A stretch of DNA of 64,000 bases from VXMO01 sp965219405 (GCA_965219405.1 OZ244736.1:1612001-1676000), one strand, 5' to 3'; positions 16,595-25,818 are shown, numbered from the stretch's first letter. Notes: a model not told the origin generated them from the letters alone. Program-made: numbers and translations.

Positions 16595-18448
16595 ATGCAC
16601 GTCATCGGCACCGCCGGACACGTCGACCACGGCAAATCGACACTCATCCACGCCCTGACCAGCATCGATCCCGACCGCCTCCGTGAAGAAAAGGAGCGCG
16701 GCATGACCATCGATCTCGGTTTCGCGTGGCTCCGCCTACCGTCCGGCGAGGAGATCGGCATCGTTGACGTCCCCGGCCATGAGCGATTCATCAAGAACAT
16801 GCTCGCCGGCGTCGGCGGCATCGACCTTGCCCTGCTCGTCATTGCCGCTGATGAGGGCGTCATGCCGCAGACGCGCGAACACCTGGACATCCTTGACCTC
16901 CTGCGCGTCACACGCGGCATCGCCGTCATCACCAAATCCGATCTCGTTGAGCCGGACTTTCTTGACCTCGTCCGTGAAGAGGTTGCCGAAACACTGGAAC
17001 CGACGACCCTCTCCGGCGCCCCCGTCGTCGCCGTCTCATCCCAGACCGGCGACGGCCTCCCCGAACTCATCGAACTCCTGGATTGGCAGCTGCAGGAAAC
17101 TCCCCAGCGTCCCGACCGGGGACGACCACGACTGCCAATCGACCGCGCATTTGCTATCTCCGGTTTCGGCACAGTCGTCACCGGCACGCTCATTGATGGG
17201 TCGATAGCCGTCGGCTCGGAGCTTGAAATAGTCCCCGGCCGCCGCAATGTCCGCGTACGCGGCCTGCAATCGCACCGCCAGGCCGAGATGACTGCAGAAC
17301 GCGGCTCCCGCACCGCGGTCAACCTCACCGGCGTGGATGTCGCGGACGTGGAGCGCGGCCAGGTTCTCACCACGCGCGGCTGGCTCAGGACAACCGGCGC
17401 GGCGGACGGCCGCATCCGCATGGCCGCCAACGCCCCCGGCCCACTCCGCCACAACATGCAGGTCACTGTCCACTGGCTCGCCGCCGAGTCCCTCGCCCGC
17501 GTCCGGCTGCTTGACGCAGACCGCCTCCACCCCGGCGATTCCGGCTGGGTCCAGATGGTGCTTGAAACTCCCCTGCCGCTCATCAAGGGCGATTCATTCA
17601 TCCTGCGCTCCAACGTCGGTACGCTGGGCGGCGGCGAGATCATCGAGACCGACGCCCGCCGACACAAGCGCAGCGACCCCAAACTCATCGACCGTCTTGA
17701 AGCCCTCAGCGCCCCGGACCCGTCCGAGGTCATCCTTCGCACCCTCGACTCCGGCGGCCCGCTGACCATCACCGAATTGGCACAGCGCTCCGCCCTCTCA
17801 GAGCAGGACACCCGCGACCATGTCGCCCAACTGGAAGATGAGAGTCGCATAGTTGCCGTCGGCGACGGCGCGAACCGACTCCTTTATTCCCGGGACGGAT
17901 GGACCACCCTCTCGTCTGCTGCCGTGGAACAGCTGGCCGCTTACCACAAGTCATTCCCCCTCCGAAGGGGCGCGTCCCGCGAAGACCTCCGCAGCCGCCT
18001 CCGTGCTCAGCCCGAAAACTTCCCCGAAATCCTTGTCCTCATGCAGACCGAGGGCGTCTTGGTCGACGAGGGCGCAACTGTCCGCCTCCCAGACCATTTA
18101 CCCGCCCTTAACATGTCCCAAAGAGCCGTTGCGGACGCATTTGTCGCCCAACTTCGTGAAAAACAGAACAATCCACCAACAGGTCAGTCAATCGACCCTG
18201 AGCTATTGGGCTTCTTGACAGATTCGGGGGAGGTAGTCCCGGTCGGCGAGGGAATCGTGTACGACGCCGAGGCCTACCACAAAATCACCGCCCAGGTCCT
18301 TGAATACATCCAAATCAACGGCAAGATTACTGTCTCCGAAACTCGTGATTTACTGAATAGCAGCCGGAAATACGTACTGCCTCTCTTGCAAAGCATGGAC
18401 GCCCGACGCATAACTCGACGTATCGGAGACGACCGCGTCGTCGCTTAG
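16595..18448 (+). CDS. selB: Selenocysteine-specific translation elongation factor
   Basis: GTPase that delivers selenocysteyl-tRNA to UGA codons preceding a SECIS hairpin. The 617 residues match family length. G1 is GTAGHVDHGKST (residues 5-16), switch region REEKERGMTIDLGFAWL, G3 DVPGHERFIKNML, G4 TKSDLV. EF-Tu-like domains 2-3 follow (FAISGFGTVVTGTLIDGSI), then winged-helix repeats ending in HKITAQVLEYIQINGKITV and RKYVLPLLQSMDARRITRRIGD, which bind the SECIS RNA. No selA, selD or tRNA-Sec is visible in the window. nurA begins 7 bases after the stop, so the two are probably co-transcribed. Confidence 0.95.
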   Translation: MHVIGTAGHVDHGKSTLIHALTSIDPDRLREEKERGMTIDLGFAWLRLPSGEEIGIVDVPGHERFIKNMLAGVGGIDLALLVIAADEGVMPQTREHLDILDLLRVTRGIAVITKSDLVEPDFLDLVREEVAETLEPTTLSGAPVVAVSSQTGDGLPELIELLDWQLQETPQRPDRGRPRLPIDRAFAISGFGTVVTGTLIDGSIAVGSELEIVPGRRNVRVRGLQSHRQAEMTAERGSRTAVNLTGVDVADVERGQVLTTRGWLRTTGAADGRIRMAANAPGPLRHNMQVTVHWLAAESLARVRLLDADRLHPGDSGWVQMVLETPLPLIKGDSFILRSNVGTLGGGEIIETDARRHKRSDPKLIDRLEALSAPDPSEVILRTLDSGGPLTITELAQRSALSEQDTRDHVAQLEDESRIVAVGDGANRLLYSRDGWTTLSSAAVEQLAAYHKSFPLRRGASREDLRSRLRAQPENFPEILVLMQTEGVLVDEGATVRLPDHLPALNMSQRAVADAFVAQLREKQNNPPTGQSIDPELLGFLTDSGEVVPVGEGIVYDAEAYHKITAQVLEYIQINGKITVSETRDLLNSSRKYVLPLLQSMDARRITRRIGDDRVVA

Positions 18449-18455
18449 GTGCATT

Positions 18456-19661
18456 ATGCCTATTGATCGTCTCCAACTCTCGCGGCAAGTCGGCGAACTT
18501 GCTGAATACCTCGACGACCAAAGAGGCGAATTCAGCCGCCGCCTGGCCCGGGCCCTGCAAGCTGCCAACACATACTCCGAACCCGCCATTTTCGAACAGC
18601 TAAAGGACAAACTCGAATCCCAACGCAGCGTTTACTCCTGGCTTGTACCCGGAGTCACCGAACCACTTACGAATGTACATGAACCCCCAACTCCTCCACG
18701 CGACTATATCGTATTGGCCGTCGACGGTTCACAGATCGAAATAGACAGAGATTCACCGTTTGACGCCTATCTCATAAACACTGGCCGTGTCTATATCCGC
18801 TATGGACAATCACCCGAGGCTGTCATAGAAAGCCAGGCACAGACGTACTACAAGCCGGAAGACCTGGTCCTTGGAGGACGCCGCCGGCCCGGCCGGGAAC
18901 ATGTCATTGGCTCATCTGTAATAGCCGCCCGTCGCGACACCGCCGAGGTCAGTGCCCTTGCGGACATGGCAGAACAACTACCTGATGGCATTCCCGCTAT
19001 TGGCCTGCTTGATGGCTCTCTAGCCCAATGGCGTATCTCAGAAGCGGATAACATCGCTGATCCTGATGTTCGCAAGCAATATATTGACGCGCTTTCCCGT
19101 TTGCAGGAGGTTTCCAGACAGCGTGACTTTGTAGTCGCCTCCTACATCTCCCACCCACGCGCCCGTGAAGTGATCAATGCCCTCCGAATTGCCATATGCC
19201 CATTCGACACTCCGAATTGTGGCGCGTATTGCCGTGACAAAGCAGAAGGCGAACGCCCGTGTGATGAAATCGCCCGTGTTCGCGACCGTGACATCTTCGA
19301 AGAATTGTTCGAGGAAGACGGACAACGATCCGGCGTATTTCGCAGTCACTCCGATGAAATTACAGGGTACGGTGACCATATTCCTCACTTCTTTTATATG
19401 GATGCCCAAAACGAACTCGCCCGCATCGAACTCCCGGAATGGTCACTAGACCGAATTGACTTGTTGCACACGCTCCTCTGCGACCAAATCAGGCTTGGCG
19501 ACGGCTATCCTCTGGCATTGGCGGAAGCACACGAGGAAGCCGTAGTTCGAGCCGACGACCGCAATCTATTCCGCCACTTGCTTGAAAATGAAGCAATACA
19601 ACGCTCCGCTCCGAATCGCACATCATCAAAGTCAGCAGCCAAACGTCAACGTTCACTATGA
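18456..19661 (+). CDS. nurA: NurA-type 5'-3' nuclease
   Basis: Nuclease partner of the HerA helicase, acting in DNA end resection. Two conserved acidic motifs are present: Asp90 in YIVLAVDGSQI and Asp186 in AIGLLDGSLAQWR. The characteristic C-terminal motif YPLALAEAHEEAVVRADDR also occurs. At 401 residues it has usual length. A cysteine-containing stretch (CPFDTPNCGAYCRD, about residues 247-260) resembles a small metal site seen in some bacterial NurA proteins. ATG at 18456, 7 bases after selB. The partner herA lies 1.6 kb downstream, separated by a HAS-barrel-like gene and a LysR regulator. Confidence 0.9.
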   Translation: MPIDRLQLSRQVGELAEYLDDQRGEFSRRLARALQAANTYSEPAIFEQLKDKLESQRSVYSWLVPGVTEPLTNVHEPPTPPRDYIVLAVDGSQIEIDRDSPFDAYLINTGRVYIRYGQSPEAVIESQAQTYYKPEDLVLGGRRRPGREHVIGSSVIAARRDTAEVSALADMAEQLPDGIPAIGLLDGSLAQWRISEADNIADPDVRKQYIDALSRLQEVSRQRDFVVASYISHPRAREVINALRIAICPFDTPNCGAYCRDKAEGERPCDEIARVRDRDIFEELFEEDGQRSGVFRSHSDEITGYGDHIPHFFYMDAQNELARIELPEWSLDRIDLLHTLLCDQIRLGDGYPLALAEAHEEAVVRADDRNLFRHLLENEAIQRSAPNRTSSKSAAKRQRSL

Positions 19662-19691
19662 TTAGTCGGCGACAAGCGATACTATTCCGAT

Positions 19692-20345
19692 ATGACAGCT
19701 AGTAATTCTGAACACAGTATGAATACCAACGTGCAGCTTGGCCGGATTGGCGAAGTCATAGAGGCCAATACCGGCAGATTCGTAGCGGAGGCCGAATTGT
19801 TGCACACGCCTCCCGCCCTCGGATCAGTCGCTGTGGTTGGTGAATTCGGCATCGACACGTTCGCCATCGTTTCGTCAGCGGAAACAACTCCTCGAGACGC
19901 CGGCCGCCGGCCCACGGCACGGGGTGCAAATTATGATTCTGAAGAGGAATTCTATGAGCGACACCCCGAAATCTCGCGTCTGATTCGTACAACTTTCTCA
20001 GCCGTTATTGTTGCGCACCGCTCCGACGGCAACCTGTACTCCTATCTACCACCCCGCCCGCCCCGCCTCCACGCATTCGTGTACCCGGCAGGCGTGGAGG
20101 ACATAGCTGACCTTGCAAATGATCCGCTGACACTGCAGAACATCGCCGCAGCGCGCATGGACGCGACGAACGAATTCCTGCCCGCCGCGATACGTACACT
20201 GGCAAGCGTCCACGGCTCACCAGGCGCCCAGGAGGAATTCCTGCGTGAAACAGGCCGCAGATTAGTACATCTCATGCGAGACGATATGCAAGGACTCCAA
20301 ACTGTTCTGGCCAAGATTCGTCCTGTAGCCGGTGAACGAAAATAG
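19692..20345 (+). CDS. HerA/NurA-linked protein with HAS-barrel-like start
   Basis: A 217-residue protein of unknown role between nurA and the lysR/herA pair. Residues about 13-50 (NVQLGRIGEVIEANTGRFVAEAELLHTPPALGSVAVV) resemble the HAS-barrel that begins HerA and F1-ATPase subunits: a small beta-barrel that guides oligomer assembly. The remainder is helical, without catalytic motifs I recognise. There is no signal peptide. Spacing is 30 bases after nurA and 2 bases before lysR, so it belongs to the same operon. A role as a HerA-NurA adaptor is an inference from position and the N-terminal pattern. Confidence 0.7.
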   Translation: MTASNSEHSMNTNVQLGRIGEVIEANTGRFVAEAELLHTPPALGSVAVVGEFGIDTFAIVSSAETTPRDAGRRPTARGANYDSEEEFYERHPEISRLIRTTFSAVIVAHRSDGNLYSYLPPRPPRLHAFVYPAGVEDIADLANDPLTLQNIAAARMDATNEFLPAAIRTLASVHGSPGAQEEFLRETGRRLVHLMRDDMQGLQTVLAKIRPVAGERK

Positions 20346-20347
20346 CT

Positions 20348-21280
20348 ATGGATATTACACACATCCGCACGGTGCTGGAAATCATTAAACATGGCAGCTT
20401 TTCCGAAGCGGCGGCCGCACTTAATATCAGCCAACCTGCCGTCACCCTTCACGTACAGCGCCTCGAAAGAGAATTAGGAGCAAGGCTTCTTGACCGCGGA
20501 GGCGCTCGCGTCCGCCTCACGCCGCACGGCGAGGCCTTTCTACGTCACGCAGAGCGCATTGCCGCCGCTGACAAGGAAATGCGCGAAGACATTGCACGCC
20601 TTGCCCACGACCTGACCGGCGCGTTGCGCCTAGCGGCAAGTACAATCCCCGGCGAGTTCCTGCTTCCAAGCCTTTTGGCTGATTTCACAACTCTCCACCC
20701 AAACGTCACCGCAACCTTGAATGTAAGCGACACGGAAGCAGTTATAAGCGAATTGGAGAGCGCCACGTGCGACGTGGGCTTTACCGGCGCCCTTTCCCGC
20801 CGTTCAACCCTGATGCAGGAGCCGATTTACAAAGACACCCTCATCCTTGTCGTGCCGGCCAACCACCCATTTGCCAACAGAACGTCGGTAAGCATCGACG
20901 AACTGGCGGGGCAGCGGCTCATCGCACGTGAATCAGGCTCCGGCACGATGGCCTCAATCCAGCGCATCCTCGCCGACTCCGGCGTTGACACGCACCAGTG
21001 GACGCCCAGCGTGGTTCTGGGCTCTACGCAGGCCGTTATCAACGGCGTGGAGGCCGGCTTGGGCATCTCGTTTGTATCCGCCCTCGCTGCGCGGCACGGC
21101 GCGCAGGCGGGAACAATTGCGACCTTGACGCTGAACGGCGTGACTCTAGAGCGGGATCTGTTCTTGGTATACCAGGAAGACCATATTACAACTCGCTTGC
21201 TTGAAGAATTCACTGAATATGCACGCGGATGGCTCACCAACGCCGACGCGCACATCTCCGGCGGGGGGGAAACGACATGA
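20348..21280 (+). CDS. LysR-family transcriptional regulator
   Basis: A 310-residue LysR protein. The N-terminal winged helix is textbook: MDITHIRTVLEIIKHGSFSEAAAALNISQPAVTLHVQRLERELGARLL, then the linker helix and a two-lobed periplasmic-binding-like effector domain (GEFLLPSLLADFTTLHPNVT, LVVPANHPFA, GLGISFVSALAA), closest in style to CysL/CbbR-type regulators. The ATG is 2 bases after the previous stop, and its own stop overlaps the herA start (ATGA). It is unusual to find a metabolic-type regulator embedded in a DNA-repair operon; its target is unknown. Confidence 0.93.
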   Translation: MDITHIRTVLEIIKHGSFSEAAAALNISQPAVTLHVQRLERELGARLLDRGGARVRLTPHGEAFLRHAERIAAADKEMREDIARLAHDLTGALRLAASTIPGEFLLPSLLADFTTLHPNVTATLNVSDTEAVISELESATCDVGFTGALSRRSTLMQEPIYKDTLILVVPANHPFANRTSVSIDELAGQRLIARESGSGTMASIQRILADSGVDTHQWTPSVVLGSTQAVINGVEAGLGISFVSALAARHGAQAGTIATLTLNGVTLERDLFLVYQEDHITTRLLEEFTEYARGWLTNADAHISGGGETT

Positions 21281-22911
21281 CGGCCAACGGACATTTCGAA
21301 GGCCGGGAGGAGCACGATGTTGGAGTCGTCATTGGCGGCTCCCTCAGCCGGGGCGTAGAGGTCAGGCTGTCGCGCTCACGATCTGTTGAAGACATCGCCG
21401 TCGGCGCGTATGTCTCGATTGAGGGGCAGCTCAATCGCTCGTTCGGAATGATTACTGACGTCAAGTTGGAGTCCATCGACAGGTCAGTTGAAACGATGGC
21501 CCCTGACCTTGATGACCCATTCGTTTCGGATGTGCTGGAGGGAACTGCCTACTACGGCATCGTGGATGTCCTGCCTACCCTCATCATTGACCCCACAACC
21601 GGCGAATCACGGCCCGTAAGAACAGTTCCTCGCCATTTCTCTCGCGTGGTTGACGCCAACATGGAGGACATCCGCAGCGTATTCGGTGAGGAGAACGAAA
21701 CTCATCTAGGCATAGGGCAGCCGCTTGCCATGGATAACGTCGACATTGTTCTCGACCTGAAGAAAGTCGCTGAGCGATCCGTCGGCGTCTTTGGTAAGTC
21801 CGGCACAGGTAAGACATTCCTTGTGAGGCAGTTGCTTGCCGGACTTGTGAAGTCCAGAGAGGCCGGGGTTCTCGTCTTTGACATGCACAACGAATACGGC
21901 TGGGCGGGGACCGATCGCGAGCGCGGGCGACAGGTCAAGGGACTCAAGCAGCTTTTTGGCAGTCGGATTGTCGTTCTCACATTGGACAAGGCGGCGTCTG
22001 ACCGCCGTGGCGTACCCACGGACGGTGAGATACGCATCGGCCACAATGAAATTGAGCCGGAGGATATCGAGGCACTCTCCGAGGCGTTGGGGCTGACGGA
22101 GGCGGGACGGCAGTTGCCCTACCGCCTCCACCGCAAATACGGCAACAAATGGTTCACAGAGTTCCTTGCCCTAGACGGGGACGCTATGACTGAACTGCGA
22201 AATGAGATTGGCGAGCACGAGGGCACGATGCAAGCCCTTCAACGCCGCCTCCGTGCATTCGAACGATTCGGTTTCATAACAAAGGACTCCGGCAGCGGCT
22301 CAGTCCGGAGCATTATCGACTACCTACAGAAGGGCATGTCCGTCGTACTGGAATTCGGGCAGTATGGCCGCCACGAACTGGCCTACATGCTTGCCGCAAA
22401 TCTCCTAACCCGCCGTATCCATGACCAGTACGTCAGCCGATCCGAACACGCGATCGGAGAGGCGGGCGAAGAGCCGAAGCCTCTTGTCATCGCCATTGAA
22501 GAGTCCCACAAGTTCCTGAATCGCAGCGTCGCAAGCCAGGCGATCTTCGGGACGATAGCGCGCGAGGACCGCAAGCACGGCGTCACGCTCCTTGTCGTTG
22601 ATCAGCGGCCAAGCAGCATCCATGACGAGGTTCTCTCACAGATCGGCACAAAACTCGTCTGTCTGCTGGACAGCGAGCGCGATATTGAGGCGATCCTGGC
22701 GGGAGTATCCGAACGATCCAAGTTGCGCAACGTTCTTGCGCGGCTGGAAACCCGACAACAGGCACTCCTGATGGGCGACGCGCTACCGATGCCGGTTGTT
22801 GTCCAAACACGGGAGTATGGCTCAGCGGAGTCATACACCGCGTTCTCCGTCACGGACGCCATCGAATCGTCCGCCGCTTTTGCCCAGGAACGCAACGAGT
22901 TATTCAATTAA
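21277..22911 (+). CDS. herA: HerA-type DNA translocase/helicase
   Basis: Hexameric FtsK/HerA-family ATPase that drives NurA-mediated DNA end processing. The 544 residues start with a HAS-barrel (VGVVIGGSLSRGVEVRLS...VEDIAVGAYVSIEGQ), then Walker A VGVFGKSGTGKTFLVRQLL, VLVFDMHNEYGWAG, Walker B VIAIEESHKFLNRSV, and the sensor segment LLVVDQRPSSIHDEVLSQIG. The C-terminus returns to the barrel (VVVQTREYGSAESY). The ATG at 21277 overlaps the lysR stop and has a GGCGGGGGGG purine tract upstream; the frame is open further upstream but inside lysR. Translational coupling to lysR is likely. Confidence 0.93.
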   Translation: MTANGHFEGREEHDVGVVIGGSLSRGVEVRLSRSRSVEDIAVGAYVSIEGQLNRSFGMITDVKLESIDRSVETMAPDLDDPFVSDVLEGTAYYGIVDVLPTLIIDPTTGESRPVRTVPRHFSRVVDANMEDIRSVFGEENETHLGIGQPLAMDNVDIVLDLKKVAERSVGVFGKSGTGKTFLVRQLLAGLVKSREAGVLVFDMHNEYGWAGTDRERGRQVKGLKQLFGSRIVVLTLDKAASDRRGVPTDGEIRIGHNEIEPEDIEALSEALGLTEAGRQLPYRLHRKYGNKWFTEFLALDGDAMTELRNEIGEHEGTMQALQRRLRAFERFGFITKDSGSGSVRSIIDYLQKGMSVVLEFGQYGRHELAYMLAANLLTRRIHDQYVSRSEHAIGEAGEEPKPLVIAIEESHKFLNRSVASQAIFGTIAREDRKHGVTLLVVDQRPSSIHDEVLSQIGTKLVCLLDSERDIEAILAGVSERSKLRNVLARLETRQQALLMGDALPMPVVVQTREYGSAESYTAFSVTDAIESSAAFAQERNELFN

Positions 22912-22946
22912 GATGCAGGGGCAAGAAAGGTTCTGGGGGTTGGGAA

Positions 22947-23384
22947 ATGATTGAAGCAGGCAGCCTCAGTATCGATTTGGGAGGCATCAATTGGTTGGCA
23001 GTCGCGGCCGCGACTGTCTTTGCGATGGCTTTCGGCATGCTCTACTACATGCCGTTCGCGGTCGGTAACGCATGGATGGACGCGCTCGGAAAAACCGTGG
23101 AGGACTTCGCCGCGCGAGACAATCACATCCTGCCATTCGCGGTCGCAATTATGGGCGCCCTCCTTAGCGTCACCACTATCGCCATCCTTGTTCAACTAAC
23201 CGGTGTGGACGCCTTTATCGGCGGACTGCTGATTGGAGCGCTAGCCGCCGTGGGCCTGGTTCTCGCGCCGATGGCCACCGCGTACATCTTTGAGGGACGT
23301 CCGCTCAAGCTCTACATCATTAACGCTGCAGAGAATTCCGTCTCGCTTATTGTCATCGCGCTCATCCTTACCCTCTGGCAATAA
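22947..23384 (+). CDS. DUF1761-family membrane protein
   Basis: A 145-residue integral membrane protein with four hydrophobic helices (about 15-38, 62-84, 88-110, 124-143). The family hallmark MLYYMPFAVGNAWMDALGK near residue 33 identifies DUF1761, whose function is unknown. ATG at 22947 is preceded by TTCTGGGGGTTGGGAA. It follows herA by 35 bases but may belong to the alkA group downstream, which begins 40 bases later. Nothing in the sequence points to a substrate. Confidence 0.8.
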   Translation: MIEAGSLSIDLGGINWLAVAAATVFAMAFGMLYYMPFAVGNAWMDALGKTVEDFAARDNHILPFAVAIMGALLSVTTIAILVQLTGVDAFIGGLLIGALAAVGLVLAPMATAYIFEGRPLKLYIINAAENSVSLIVIALILTLWQ

Positions 23385-23424
23385 GCCTCGGCCAGACGCG
23401 GCCCATGAACGCCATAATGGTTTC

Positions 23425-24372
23425 ATGCACCGCGTTGATTTTGACATCACACCACTGCCCCCTTACCGTCTCGATCTGACTGCATGGGCGCTCAAGCGTC
23501 GTGAGGACAACACGTGGGACCGATGGGACTCAGGCACCGGAACATACAGTCGCCTGATGGTTCGCGACAGTCAACCCATTGACGTTTCGGTGTCGCAGAC
23601 AGGCTCCATCAACACTCCCCTGCTTCTTGTCACCGCCATTGTGGATGCCGATTCCGTCGATGTCGCAGATGACGTCATTCGGGGCGCGGTGGAGCCGGTT
23701 ATGCGCGGCCTCCTGGGAACGGATGTTGATCTCTCGGAATTCCATCGGATGTCATCGACTGACACCACGCTTTCCCCCTTGGCGACCAAGCTGATGGGTC
23801 TGAAACCTCCGCGTTATCCTACGCTATTCGAAGCGCTAACCAACGCCATTACCTGCCAGCAGATCACCCTGACGGCGGGACTCCGCATCCTTGGACGGCT
23901 TGCCCATGCGTGCGGCGCGCGCACGGAAGATGCCGTGTCCTTTCCCCTCCCCGAGAATGTGGTTCAGTTGTCTGCGCAAGACCTTATCGACCTCGGTTAC
24001 AGCCGCCAGAAAGCGCGTGCAATGGTTGAACTCTCAGCCCTTGCCACAGATGGTGAGTTGGAAAGATCAATCAGCTCCGATCTCAACGACGGCGAAGCCG
24101 TCGAAAGGCTGCGTCGGTTGTACGGCGTGGGGCGATGGTCTGCCGAATACACCCTGCTTCGTGGAGATGGCCGCCTGAGCATCTTTCCGGGTGATGACGT
24201 GGGTGTCCGCAAACACCTGGAGAAGTGGCTCGGACTGAGCCACCGTCTCGATTATGGGGGCGTGAACCGTATCCTAGAGACGTGGCAGTCATTTGGTGGC
24301 ATGATTTATTTGCACCTTCTTACTGCGTCTTTAGTGGATTCCGGCCGTGTGGAGGCAAAAGAGGCCAATTGA
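23425..24372 (+). CDS. DNA-3-methyladenine glycosylase II (AlkA-like)
   Basis: Base-excision repair enzyme removing alkylated bases. The 315 residues show an AlkA N-terminal beta-domain (FDITPLPPYRLDLTAWAL), then a helix-hairpin-helix glycosylase domain: YPTLFEALTNAITCQQITL, LIDLGYSRQKARAMVELS, and the HhH-GPD core LYGVGRWSAEYTLLRG with catalytic aspartate in FPGDDVGV. ATG at 23425 (MHRVDF) was chosen; the frame is open upstream into the DUF1761 gene. The stop overlaps the next start (TGATG), so the following SRPBCC gene is translationally coupled. Confidence 0.9.
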   Translation: MHRVDFDITPLPPYRLDLTAWALKRREDNTWDRWDSGTGTYSRLMVRDSQPIDVSVSQTGSINTPLLLVTAIVDADSVDVADDVIRGAVEPVMRGLLGTDVDLSEFHRMSSTDTTLSPLATKLMGLKPPRYPTLFEALTNAITCQQITLTAGLRILGRLAHACGARTEDAVSFPLPENVVQLSAQDLIDLGYSRQKARAMVELSALATDGELERSISSDLNDGEAVERLRRLYGVGRWSAEYTLLRGDGRLSIFPGDDVGVRKHLEKWLGLSHRLDYGGVNRILETWQSFGGMIYLHLLTASLVDSGRVEAKEAN

Positions 24373-24839
24373 TGTCCCCTACTGTGCGTACTCTAGTGCT
24401 TCGAGAATCGACGGAGATCATCGCTCCGCCAGAGTCCGTTCGCGCAGTCTTTGACAATCTGGAATCATGGCCGGGGTGGAATGACGTGTGCCTGGATGCC
24501 GCATGGATGATTGGCGAGCCGTGGGCAATCGGCTCAGGATTTCACATGACGCTGCGCATGGCGCGCAGGCCCATAGGGTTCAGCGTCTTCATCACAGAGT
24601 TTGGTCAAGACGCCGTGACGTGGGAATCGACGGTGTTGTCCATCACCGGAACACGGCGATTTACATTTGCGGAACAAGCCGGCGGTTCCAAAACACACGT
24701 CACGGATCAAAAGACTTTTCACAGCCCCTACCTGCCCGTGCGTATTTTCTATCTCCGGCCCATCATTCAAGCTATGTCACGGGGCTGGCTGGCATCCCTC
24801 AAGCGACAGGCCGAACTGACACATGTGGAGCGTGGCTGA
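24372..24839 (+). CDS. SRPBCC-fold protein (first of a tandem pair)
   Basis: A 155-residue START/Bet v1-like protein. The N-terminus TLVLRESTEIIAPPESVRAVFDNLESWPGWNDV is the family signature, with a hydrophobic pocket implied by the alternating strands and a long C-terminal helix (PIIQAMSRGWLASLKRQAEL). Such proteins bind small hydrophobic ligands. The ATG overlaps the alkA stop, and the stop overlaps the start of a second SRPBCC gene. The operon with a DNA glycosylase gives no clear ligand. Confidence 0.82.
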   Translation: MSPTVRTLVLRESTEIIAPPESVRAVFDNLESWPGWNDVCLDAAWMIGEPWAIGSGFHMTLRMARRPIGFSVFITEFGQDAVTWESTVLSITGTRRFTFAEQAGGSKTHVTDQKTFHSPYLPVRIFYLRPIIQAMSRGWLASLKRQAELTHVERG

Positions 24840-25294
24840 TGGCATTAGAAGTCAAGCATTTCAACCGGATCGCGGCCCCACCGGAGGAGGTGTGGGAGCA
24901 GTTTGCCGATGTCACTGGGTGGCCAAGCTGGATCCCCACGTTTCGTGGCGCAAGTTGGGTCGAAGGGGAGGCTTGGACGGACGGATCGCGGTTACGTATG
25001 ACGATGGGCGTCGGCCCGGCAACCCTGGGCGTGGATGTCACGATTGTCAACGTTGACCTGCCCCACAGCATCGCCTGGACAGGTCGGCGATTCGGCGTTA
25101 CCAGCATCCACACATGGACGTTTACGCCGGATCGAGACGGCACGATCATGACATCTGAGGAGGTCTTTGACGGACCCGCCCCTCAGCTGCTTGGCGTCAC
25201 AGGACTGCGTCCAATGATCAGTCGGATTACGGAGTCGTGGATGGACAGCCTCCAAAAGAAAGTGGAGGAAGCACCAAACACTCCCGATCCCTGA
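24839..25294 (+). CDS. SRPBCC-fold protein (second of a tandem pair)
   Basis: A 151-residue paralogue of the preceding gene. It shows FNRIAAPPEEVWEQFADVTGWPSWIPTFRGASW, then WTFTPDRDGTIMTSEEVFDGP and the terminal helix MISRITESWMDSLQKK. The layout is the same but identity looks low, so the duplication is old or the two were recruited separately. The start ATG at 24839 overlaps the upstream stop; an open frame further upstream lies inside the first copy and is ignored. Ligand unknown. Confidence 0.82.
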   Translation: MALEVKHFNRIAAPPEEVWEQFADVTGWPSWIPTFRGASWVEGEAWTDGSRLRMTMGVGPATLGVDVTIVNVDLPHSIAWTGRRFGVTSIHTWTFTPDRDGTIMTSEEVFDGPAPQLLGVTGLRPMISRITESWMDSLQKKVEEAPNTPDP

Positions 25295-25404
25295 CATCGC
25301 ATCTAACGTCGTATGGACGCGGCGCAGCGCATTCACTACGATTGATTTGGCCGTGTGACTAGCATGGCCATAGGACAACATCAACCATTGGGGGGACGAA
25401 CAAA

Positions 25405-25818
25405 ATGGCGCGAACAGACACACAGGCTCTGATTGATCGAATGGCAGCGAGCTTTGCAGCGCTTGCAGACGCAGGAGCAGGCCTGAGTAACGAAGACCTT
25501 GACAAGGAAGTGCCAGGTTACGGCGGACGTCCGACACAGTTGCGCGCTATCCTTTACTACGCGGCCAACCACACGCGTGAACATGTGAATCACGTCAACA
25601 AGATCCTCGATGTCACAGGGCATCCGGCGCAGTCAGAGGCGCGGGCCATCCTGGATCAGACTGCCCAGTCGCTCGGCGCGCTAAACGGGGCGCTGTTGCG
25701 CGTGGACGACGATGACCTTGCGCGTTCGCACGAGGATCAGAGCATCAAGGATGTCCTGGAACACGTCGCCGGCGCGCTGGATGCTTTCGTCAATCAGGTC
25801 AGCGAGGGCGCAAAGTAG
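25405..25818 (+). CDS. DinB-like four-helix protein
   Basis: A 137-residue all-helical protein of the DinB/YfiT type, a family that includes metal-dependent thiol transferases and many unknowns. Features: LIDRMAASFAALADAGAGLSNEDLDKEVPGYGGRPTQLRAILYYAANHTREHVNHVNKIL, where His residues in HTREHVNHV could serve as metal ligands, and a late histidine in DVLEHVAGALDAF. A strong GGGGGGACGAACAAA site precedes the ATG. It is a single gene, 110 bases after the SRPBCC pair. Confidence 0.75.
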   Translation: MARTDTQALIDRMAASFAALADAGAGLSNEDLDKEVPGYGGRPTQLRAILYYAANHTREHVNHVNKILDVTGHPAQSEARAILDQTAQSLGALNGALLRVDDDDLARSHEDQSIKDVLEHVAGALDAFVNQVSEGAK

